Origin: Pogonophryne albipinna
Lineage: Eukaryota; Chordata; Actinopteri; Perciformes; Artedidraconidae
Direction of reading: 5' to 3'
Assembly: GCA_028583405.1 (NCBI GenBank)
Contig: JAPTMU010000030.1
Location: forward strand, 256,001-320,000
DNA: 64,000 bases
Part shown: positions 51,657 through 61,276 of the stretch, one piece after another
Layout of the letters: every line of letters starts with the position of its first letter
Numbering within the stretch: the first letter of the stretch is position 1
Notes under the pieces: generated by a model
Database searches by the model: none
Seen by the model: the letters and a program-made list of their open reading frames with translations, nothing else
Told to the model about the DNA's origin: nothing
Position numbers and translations under genes: made by a program

Positions 51657-52357
51657 AGTCCCTTACACACCAAGCCGATTTCGGCCGTCGATAGATGTCG
51701 GGCCGTCGATGAGCGTCGTGTCGCCCTACTCAGATTGGTGTGTCCCGCCCTGTTGTGTCTTTTCGGCCGTGCCGACACCTTCCGCCGCTAAAGGGCGTTG
51801 GCCAAAGAAGTCACTCTGATTGGCTGCTCAGCTAGCGAATCAGTGCATGAGAAGCGAAACGGAAGTGAGGGACCCAAACAAACGATTAAGAAGGCAAATC
51901 TGAGATTCCATTTAACTCCAGCTCTCGACACAGGTTCGGGAAAGCCCCGTGAGCTTCTCGCTGTAGAGGGAAAATGGAACGCTATTTGTTGTTTGTTTAT
52001 ATCACGCAGTCTGTTCTTCTTCTCTCGGTTATCACGCAGTCGGTCTTCCGGTTGTTGCCTCTTTTGAATGACGAATACACACTACCGCCGCCTGCTGGTA
52101 AGGAGAGTTATTGCCACTCTCACATGCGCAGTTCGTACGTGCTTCCTGGCCGTCGGCTGAAGTCCTTGCGGTGTGTTCCAGTGCGACACATGGCCAAGAC
52201 GCAGGAGATGTGAGGAGACGTGAGGCGACGTGAGGAGACGTGAGGAGACGTGAGGCGACGTGAGGCGACGTGAGGAGACGTGAGGAGACGTGAGGAGACG
52301 TGAGGCGACGTTCCGTCGGGACGTGTTCTTTGGTGTCAGTTTGGTGCGTAAGGACCT
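51657..52357. mobile_element. Harbinger-type non-autonomous transposon (TTA TSD)
   Basis: The terminal inverted repeats are AGTCCCTTACACACCAA at the left and, reversed, AGGTCCTTACGCACCAA at the right. The flanking 3-bp duplications are TTA (51654-51656, 52358-52360), the PIF/Harbinger signature. The body is unusually CpG-rich (cggccgtcgatagatgtcgg) and holds a 10-bp minisatellite. No transposase is present. Confidence 0.78.
52207..52310 (+). repeat. 10-bp minisatellite (gtgaggMgac)
   Basis: About ten copies of gtgaggagac or gtgaggcgac lie in tandem just inside the right end of the Harbinger-type element. Confidence 0.95.
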
Positions 52358-53060
52358 TTAGATAAGATGTTATATACTATACTTTCTAACCACTATGGCA
52401 GAAATGTAAGATTTTCAAAGAGTCTCCCCAACTGTTCCCCAGAAAACGATTTAGCTCAAAATGAGGTCAATTTACACGAGAAGAAGTCAATTAACGTGAC
52501 AGAGATTTAGTCTGATTACACCTTGCAATCATCTCCACCTCTATAAGTTGTTTTTGGCCATCAGGACATGTTCTTGTCTAAGCTGCTGTGAGTCTTCCTC
52601 GAGGACGGGATCAGTTATTAGCAGCTAATGGAGAATATAATTCAGGAAGAATATTACAAGCTTATTGAACAGAACTGTTGAAACAAAGCACTGTCCTGTC
52701 CCAAATTGTGAAAGGTGACCCTGTGGAGGGTTATGTCAATATTAAAAGTAATTACCGTGGTTGGGATTGAAGAAATCAGCAGTGGTTTCGCTTTAAATGG
52801 TCAGTTTACCAAATTGTGATGAGCTTTAAGGGTCATTTTGACCTTCACAATGGTAGTTTGTTGACTAAAGTTCTTATTATAAGTTATACTTATTGGTACA
52901 TCTTCCACAGTTTCAGCCATTATGAGATTTAAAACTATCAACATCCCTTTCCGGATGAAAAATCCATGATCAAAGACTTTTCACTCTTCTAAATATTATG
53001 AAAAATTGGTCTTTTATATACTTTAATATTGTTTTAATGCAAAAGTGAAATATGCATATG

Positions 53061-53153
53061 CTGCAGCACAGGCAGTATGAGAAAAATAAAGAGCTTTTTG
53101 AACATTAAAGCATGGAGACATGTCCCAGTAGAGACACTACATACTTGTCCGTC
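53061..53153 (-). mobile_element. MITE fragment of the 57-bp-unit family
   Basis: The minus strand reads atgtagtgtctctactggga then catgtctccatgctttaatg, ctctttatttttctcatact and gcctgtgctgcagc. It holds part of the unit plus the internal region, without ends. Confidence 0.8.
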
Positions 53154-55054
53154 ACCTTTTTGTGTAATCTAATTGGAGTTCAATATATGACTCTAAAGCG
53201 AAATATGCATTAATAGCCGTCAGTTTAACCCTTTCTGAATCTATTTTCACCAACAAATGCACTTTTTAAGAGCCTTTTGCAGTGGGAACTTTTCATAATC
53301 CGTATTTCAACTTCCACTAGTAGCTGGAAAGAAAGCTCTGTAAGGAGGTTTGATCAAACTCCTGAAGCTCAATGAGACGTGGCACGAGTTGGCCGGGGGC
53401 CCGATGAGAGATGACAGTGCAGACAGCTCTCAGGAGAAACACCTGGTCACCCCCCCCCCCCCCCCTCTCTTAGCACTACTCGGCCACATGCCACTGGTCC
53501 AGGTGTGTTTCCAGCCAGCTCAATGTCCCGTGGCAGCCATCAAACCTGGTAGATTTGCATCAGCTAATACATATGGCCCAGGTTAGCACTTGATCTCCTG
53601 CTCACATCCACACATGATCTGTTATGTGATGCAAGGAAGCCCGTAGAAAGGTAATCAGGTGGTCTCATAATGGTGTCAGACAAGCTACTGTGTGCCTTTT
53701 TGCTGTGCCAGAATCACCTCATGTGCTACCGTTTAGACAAATAGCCGGGCTGAGTTAGACTGGCAGTCAAAGCAGAGCCTCAGAGTTAATAACCTTTGGT
53801 CTGGGGAGAAGTTGACACCGTGCTACATCAGCAAAGCCACAGAGGAAACTTATGGGAGGCTGTCAGAGCGCAGAACGGGTGATGAAAGATGAGGTCCGGG
53901 GGCTCTGGAAAGGGGCACAAGGGTGCAAGATCATTTGTCTTTGTGACGAGGCGACCTGTTTACTCCCTCCCTACAGCGGGGGAGCTGGTGTTGATGTACT
54001 CATTGCTGTAAGAGACAACAAATCACACACACCACTGAACACCTGACAGGTACACAATGCAACAAATGGCATATTGTGGAAACAATGCTAATCTGTTTGT
54101 AACCTACGGTGGCAAACACAGCATATATAAAACATGTTAATGGTGTTAAAAAGCACATTGTAAATCCAGTTTGACATCATGTGAGTTTCCGATGTTGAAT
54201 TATCTTTGTTTTTCCACTGGAGGAGGCCAGTCCTTTCCAGATGTAAATCTACTCAATAATGGGAAAACTTCCCTGTGGTATTGGAGAGCTCCAGACAGGA
54301 AAATGGCCTTGTTAAGTCCTAGAATGCTTTTTTATTTGCAGTCAAATAGCAGTAACTGAGAGGCATAGCACTTAGAGAAAAGCCATCACTGTTTACAAAT
54401 GCTTAATGCCTGGGAACCCATGTGATCCGAGAGTCTTAAAATGTGCAAATTGACGTTGATGTTCACTTTGAGAGGAGGAACTCAGCATCTCCCCAGTGGG
54501 AACATTTATCAGTTTCATCCAGAAAGCACACAGCACCATACATGGGTAAATGTAGAGTGAACTGATCTGAAATCAGCCACTCCTCTGATCAACAAAAGGG
54601 AGATTCAGAGGCATCAAACAGACGAGGAGAACCTCCGTAGAGCAGCTGAATCTGAGAGTCATGTTGTTTTGTGCGAGTGACCGTGATGTTTTCAAGTTCA
54701 GCCTCTCATGGTCTGACCCTCACCACTCGTCTCCCCCATTAGCTTAATTAGACACAGCCACACACACACATTAGATGGTCCTAGTCTCTTCTGTTGCTTC
54801 ACACACACTGAATAGCTGGCTGCAATTCAAGGCACCACAAAAAACTTGCTATGCAAAACAAGCAGAGCCGGGGGGAAAGCCATCAGCAACCAACACACGT
54901 TAAGAACCACTGTGTAAGCCCTGTGGAATTTAAAATGACATTGTGTGCAATAATAACAAGAAGCCTTTTTCTCAAGTCATGCAAGAACGTTCAGTTTGAA
55001 TCCACAGAGGGAAGAGAAATGGGTGTTGTTTGTCCTCACGTTTGAGTGAGCATC

Positions 55055-55056
<2 letters not shown>

Positions 55057-55122
<66 letters not shown>

Positions 55123-55132
55123 TGTGTGTGTG
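55057..55132 (+). repeat. (TG)n microsatellite with one TTTG interruption
   Basis: About 37 TG units are visible. Confidence 0.95.
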
Positions 55133-55423
55133 TTCTTCAAGATGCAGCTACTCACCTTTCTTTGCTTGCTCTCTGCAATTCAGAAAAGGTCCTGACAGGA
55201 GAACCAGAGTGACACAAACGAACTCCGTCGCACTCCCAAACTTTTTGCTCTCTCCCGGCAGATCTGCACACTCCCCCTGCTCCCTCCCTCCCTCCCCCTT
55301 TTCTCTCTCTTACTTCAGCACTTCCTGGGCTGCTGTTTATGCTCCAATCAGGCCATCCAAGAAGCTGCTGCTCCCCCCTCTTCTCCCTTAGCTAACAGTC
55401 ATTGTTGCTTGTCACACGTAGAC

Positions 55424-55427
<4 letters not shown>

Positions 55428-55475
<48 letters not shown>
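55428..55475 (+). repeat. (TG)n microsatellite
   Basis: About 24 TG units are visible. Confidence 0.95.
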
Positions 55476-55476
<1 letters not shown>

Positions 55477-57776
55477 TGAATCACCAAACTGGCTCGCCTC
55501 AATCAGGAGAATGAGAGTGAAGAAGGAGTTGAAGATGGAGGATGGGAGGGGGGTTTCCTGCACTTTTTCAAGCATGAGGAGAAAAAGGGGGTAGCAGTAA
55601 GGGGTCGGGGAGGTCTCTCTAAATCCAACAGCTTGTTGTTACAAACCGCAGCGAGGCTCAACCCATCGAAGCCCCCTGAGAGCCTCCGAGTCTCCAAAAA
55701 CAAGGAGCTTTTTCCATAGTCTGCCAAACGTTTTCAGCACTATCCGTCCTCAAAGCCCCTAGCGTCTAATTTCACTCAATCCAAGGTGGACAGCTCTTTC
55801 CAGGCTTTTGGGGGTGATTCAAAAAAGTGTGGAAATGGAGGTGAGGGGTAGGGGAGGTGAAAGGTGAGGAGTGGGAGGAGACAGGTTGACAGCAGCACAC
55901 TGAGCTTTTGTTGGTGTTGTTAACAGGTCAATCATCGCAGCATGGAAACACCTTGAGGGTCGTAGAAGAGTTCCGACCAAGCTCAGGCTAACATATGTAT
56001 CGTGGTCAAGATCGGATTGAAATGAGAGTCAGACGATTAACTTAAAAGGATCATTTGGGTTTATTACATTTTTTATTGTGTGGTTGTGATGACTTTGTAA
56101 TTACTGACATTTAGTAACATGATGACAATACAAATTCCTAACAAGCCAACATTTCATCTGGAATATCAAACCACTTAATGTAATGGGATGGATAAAAAGT
56201 TAGAGCGAACACAATATCGGAAAGTCGATGTGAATGAAAGGAAAACTGCGGCCCTTTTCTGCTTTTGGGGGTTTTCCAAACATTTCAGAAAGCACCTTTA
56301 AATCTTGTCCTAACAGTCTGACTATATATTTAGCTACAACGCTGCAAGAGCTAAAACATCAATTAGAAATAGCTAGGACCCAATTTGTAATGCGGTGGTA
56401 ACAAAGTAAACCGTCTCCTCCAGCGCATTTGATCTACTCTTCTCACTTCAGTGTGATTCATTCCCTCAGTCTGTGCCAGGTTGCACTCAGGAAACATCCA
56501 TCTCGCTGTTTAGTCTGAGCACCATGTGTTGGAGACCACTCCTCTTGTGCACACAAGCACAGAAAAAGCCCCACACAATCTGGACATTCAATACTGTGGT
56601 TCATTGTTCAAGAGGCTTAGACGCAGCAAACTTCAAAGCAAATACGAAACATGAAAGGAGAAGATGTGGCTCAGGTGTGTCAGCAGCACGGAGGCTTTCT
56701 GCATCAGCACCTATTATTAATGCTGCTTTAATCACATGATAAAGGAAGAGACTCCGATGAACAGGTGCAGGGAACTGACAGTGCAGCATTTGCTCAGTTG
56801 TGTGTAAATGAAACGGTTTGTGCATCTTGATATGTGAAAAAGGGAAATGCCTCCACATCACTTTCTTCCTGAATGAACAACATAAACAGGCCCCACTTTG
56901 ACTAATCCCTTATTTTGTGGTTGAAAAGAGACGCAGACAAATGGAGACACAATAACTCAAAACATTTGGGATTTATCAGAGAAGAGGACGCAGGTGAGGA
57001 TCACACCTGAAGCTTTGCAGACTGTGAGGGAAGCGATCCTGCAGTGAATGAGCCACCTGTGAGCCGAGGGAAACTCCAACTGCGCTTTTACAAAATGAGT
57101 TGAAAGACAGGCTTTCAGTGCACAGCAGATCAGGAAACGAGTTTCCATAGCTTCAAGACGGCTTCAAAAAAGACATGTTTAAAAGACTGGGGAGGGGAAA
57201 CGGTGAGAGGCACATCCATGGAATTCAGTAAGTCTGAGTCACATCACGTTCGATTTGCTCCCAAAAAACTCAACGCTCTTCAGGCAGTTGAGACGGTGGG
57301 ATTTGTTCTGAAAGAAAAGTAGCTCCACCTGCCTCTGGGCACTGACATCACCCAGGAAAAAACATACAGGTTTAACCGTCATTTTCACTTCAGAGTAAGT
57401 GGAGCTTCTTCCCAGCAAAGTGAGGTGTGGAGCAATTCAATAGAAAGGCACCAAAGGCCTTGGCTGCTTTCCACCCAGATCCCACTCCAGCCCATGGAGC
57501 AAGCTGCCTTTTGATACATTTAGCCTCAAATCATCCAAAGCCCTGGTGAGCTGCTGCTCCATATTTTAAAGCCAGTTTCATAATATTCAATAGGGAGGCT
57601 TGAGAGTTTAGCCGGTGGTCTAATCTGATCTCTGAGTCAGCGTGAAACACTCTAAAAATGCATGAACAGAAATCTAAAGTATAAAGAGGATTATATATAT
57701 TGTTTATGTCCATATTTAGTGTCTCTACTTTAAAGAGTCCTCTCCTGCTGATGTTCAGGTGTATATCAGTATGTAG

Positions 57777-58267
57777 TGTTAGGGAAATAATTGTCCTAGA
57801 CTCCTAGATATGACGTGCATGACCAACCCTGACGTCTGCTATCTCCTTAAAGGAAGTCACTTGCGTCTGACATTTATGGCCTCGAAGATTTCACACCCTG
57901 GAGTCCACAAACACCGGAGATAGGCTGAAGCAGCCTATCTCCGGTGTTTGTGGACTCCAGGGTGTGAAATCTTCGAGGCCATAAATGTCAGACGCAAGTG
58001 ACTCAGTGTTCCCAACTTTTTAAGCTATCTTCTCAAATATGTTGATTACTCTCTGCGAAACCAGTTAAATGGGCTAACGAGTGAGAGTCGCTCCAGAATT
58101 GACGTGGCAACTCTACCGTGCAGTCAGATCGTGGCTGATGTGAATCCTCCGGCCGAAGCTCCAAATAAACCATCAGTGTTTGACATCAAAGCTCCTGCTC
58201 TTCCCGTGTCTCTTTCCTGAGTCGGTGACTCCCATTGCATTGCTGCTACACAGAAGTTTCCCTTACA
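57777..58267 (+). mobile_element. solo LTR of a retrovirus-like element (491 bp, TSD TGTAG)
   Basis: The element starts TGTTAGGGAAA and ends TTTCCCTTACA, the TG...CA termini of an LTR. It is flanked by a perfect 5-bp duplication TGTAG (57772-57776, 58268-58272). An AATAAA polyadenylation signal lies near 58164. No internal region or coding sequence is present, so it is a solo LTR left by recombination between two LTRs. Whether it is Gypsy-, BEL- or ERV-type cannot be told. The orientation is inferred from AATAAA. Confidence 0.85.
57855..58003. repeat. perfect 73-bp inverted repeat with 3-nt loop
   Basis: The left arm, 57855-57927 (agtcacttgcgtctgacatt ... ataggctg), is the exact complement of the right arm, 57931-58003. 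Only aag separates them. All 73 pairs match by eye. Confidence 0.97.
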
Positions 58268-59389
58268 TGTAGTGTCTCTACTTTAAAGAGTCCTCTCCTG
58301 CTGATGTTCAGGTGTATATCAGTATGTAGTGTCTCTACTTTAAAGAGTCCTCCCCTGCTGATGTTCAGGTGTATCTCAGTATGTAGTGTCTCTACTAGGA
58401 CATGTCTCCATGCTTTAATGTTCAAAAAGCTCTTTATTTTTCTCATACTGCCTGTGCTGCAGCACCTCTTTTCACCCTCTGTCTGAAACCAGAGCCCAGT
58501 CTGCTCTGATTGGTGGGCTCTGTTGTGATAGGTCGACCGCTTAGAGATGTCCCGCCCCTTAGCCATCACGTACAATTTGTTGGAGTGCTAGCAGAACATT
58601 AATACCTATATTAATACACACTACAGGAAAGGGAACCCCCCCCAAAAAATCATAACAGGGCCTCTTTAACCAAAGCGATCACGTGGTAATTAATACAAGG
58701 CCGTCAAAAAATCTTTTTAAATGGTTGTACAGCAGGAAATGCAATGTTTCTTGTAGCCACATTTTTGCAGTAACTAAAGGCTTAACTCAAGGACTTCTGA
58801 CGGTAGTAGCTGAGTGAGATATGGAATTTTCTGATTAGCTTTAAGACACTTGTTCACCAAGGTATTTCTGCTTGTGGTCTTCCTCTGGTTTGCTCTGAAG
58901 CTCTCTGTTTGTTCTCCTTTGATTGGTTTGATCTCTGTAGACCCAGTGATGTTTCCTGCTTCTGACTGGGACATTAATCCGCACTTCACAACAGATTGAT
59001 ACACTCACCGCTCTCCCTGTCTCACCACATCTTCACGCATGCTGCCACTTGTAATCATGCATGTGTGTGTGGCATTCAGACAGACAGAAACACAGTCATG
59101 TGACCCCTCTGACCTGCTATGAGTTATGTCTCATTGTTCCTTTCTGTCATTGTTGCATCGACTACAGAACGATGTCGTAGTGCCACATTCACTTCTCTGA
59201 TGTCACAACTCTCTCTTCACATTACTTCAGGTTTTTTATCAATCAGTAGCTGTTTAACATCTCCTACGCAAAAATCCACATCGGCAGATTCACAAAGCTG
59301 CTACGTGGAGTTATAACATGAGTTTTCTGCAGATATGTTTTCGATTTTATTGTCAGAGTTTATAGGTTTCTTATCTTCACGGTCTACTG

Positions 59390-59572
59390 TATATTTTCTA
59401 CTTTTTAATGCTGCTTTAATTCTATTTTGAGATCTTTAAATTCTAGTATTGTTTATTCCTACTGTTTAATTTCTACTCATGTGCAATGCCTTGTTTTGTC
59501 TTGTTGTTTTTAATGCTGCTAGAAAGCAAAAATGTCGCAATTTTGTATCAATAAAGTACCTCTTATCTTAGA
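59390..59572 (+). mobile_element. truncated LINE 3' end
   Basis: A T-rich non-coding tail ends in aatgtcgcaattttgtatca then ataaagtacctcttatctta, the type of ending left by 5'-truncated fish LINEs. Confidence 0.45.
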
Positions 59573-61124
59573 TATGGGCTGTCATGCACAGAGTTGAGCA
59601 TTTTTGCACAAGCACAGTCATCTTGAAACATTCTCAAACGAGTGGGTAGTACGTGAAATTAAAAAGATCCGGTGATTTACAGACGTATCTTTCCCAATGT
59701 AAGTCAATGGGAAAAGTATTTTTGGGCCCAATGGCAACAAACGGTGTAGTACTACCGTTTGGCCACTAGGAACATTAGCTTCCACTGCTAGCTTGTGCCA
59801 CTTCATACAGCTGTTACCTGAATGGTTCTGCGTCGAAAGATCAGTGGTAAACAAGTCAAAGTTGAAATAATTGTGCGCATCACTCAGCGCGATTAAAATC
59901 TCTATTCCAAGAGTGACCTGGCCAAGAAGGGCAGCATGTACGAAGTTACAACAACACAGACACAGACAAGACAGGCAGACAAATACAGCTGTAAAACACA
60001 AATAAAATGGCACATTAGCCAGTCAGTTATGAACGGTCATGCTTCAAAGGATAGCTGTCAATAACCCCTTGATAGTGAGTGTGAGAGTGTGTGTGAAACG
60101 TTGACAGTGTTGTGAAGCCAGCAGCTGGTTCAGGCGGAGAATCTGTCAGGTCAGACTCTCCCTCCTGCCTCCACATCTGTCCTTCCCTCGCTCTCATATT
60201 CCCCCTCCATCATATGACAATGTTAATGATCCCAAGTGCAGCAGACCAAGCTATAACTGTAAAAACATGTTGTTTTGTCGTCAGAGAAATGTGATTACTA
60301 ATAAGCGTTATCCAAAGCATTTAGCTCAATTGTGCTGGTCTCATAAGTGCACTTTAGTGGCTTCTGCTGCAATGGAAGAAGTATTGGTCTTAATATAATG
60401 CATTTAGAGTAGCCAAGAGTAATGAGACTTAAATATTTATCAGCTTTTTTATGTGATGTCAAGATGAAAATGAAGAAATACTTTACCCATAAGCGAGGGT
60501 TTTATAGCCAGCTGCAGCGCTGCGGCTCCTTTTTCCCAAATATGTTTTATGCAAAAACATTTGAGCAAGGTGTCAGAGCAGCCCTGTAGATATAAGTAAT
60601 TTACCTATCAATAAAATCACCCTTTATTGCTACTCTGGAAAATGTTTGGGCGATGAATAATTGATGATTGCTGTTTGGCACATCACATTAACTGCCAGCT
60701 GTCACACTGTGAACTGAGTCTCACTCAACAACTCCGCACACACTCCTGACTTCACACTGATACGAGACGCTCCACGCCTGCCTGTCAAAGCTTTTCAGGG
60801 GATCACACAACAACAAACAAATGTGTTGTGAAATATGCAGCGCTGGGAAACATTTGGTCCCGATCACAATTAATATTCTGTCTCTGAGAGCATAAGGCGA
60901 AGAGAGAGTAAAAAGAAGACTTCATATATTACATCTACAGCATGTCTGTGACTCCATATGGTGAGAAGTCATCCATACATCTATATATTATATAAAATAA
61001 ATGATATGCTGATGTTAACATGTTTTCACTTACACCAGATTCCTTTGTTTACTTCCATAACGAAATAACATCACTATGTAACACTCGCTCTCCTATTGGG
61101 CAGCACTCCAACATATTGGTCATG

Positions 61125-61276
61125 AAAGGCTAAGGGGCGGGACATCTCTAAGCGGTTGACCAATCACAACAGAGCCTAACCAATCAGAGCAGACTGGTTT
61201 CAGACAGAGGGCGAGAAGAGGTGCTGCAACACAGGCAGTATGAGAAAAATAAATACCTTTTGGAACATTAAAGCAC
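61125..61276 (-). mobile_element. MITE fragment of the 57-bp-unit family
   Basis: The minus strand carries catgctttaatgttcc-like sequence as in other copies, then ctcatactgcctgtgttgca, ctgaaaccagtctgctctga and ttgtgattggtcaaccgctt. Both termini are missing. Confidence 0.8.

Larger units (their letters stand above)
52358..57713. other. intergenic stretch, no gene recognised
   Basis: It holds a minus-strand MITE fragment (53061-53153), a C-run at 53451-53465, (TG)n tracts at 55057-55132 and 55428-55475, and pyrimidine-rich sequence at 55270-55310. No exon is supported, although non-coding upstream exons of kiaa1217 cannot be excluded. Confidence 0.45.
57714..58670 (+). mobile_element. MITE of the 57-bp-unit family, interrupted by a solo LTR
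   Basis: The copy begins with one 57-bp unit (57714-57776) and resumes after the LTR with two further units (58268-58396). It then runs through the family body (tgtctccatgctttaatgtt, accagagcccagtctgctct, ctctgttgtgataggtcgac) to the right end acagggcctctttaa at about 58670. It is the most complete low-copy version here and shows the arrangement before large amplification. Confidence 0.85.

Noticed and set aside
57855..58003. The palindrome as a microRNA gene
   Set aside because: Arms of 73 bp with perfect pairing are unlike animal pre-miRNAs, which are imperfect and about 60-80 nt in total. It also sits within an LTR.
59618..60013. 131-codon minus-strand frame with a hydrophobic start
   Set aside because: It overlaps sequence that looks like a common fish repeat (cgtttggccactagg), and no homologous protein is recognised.
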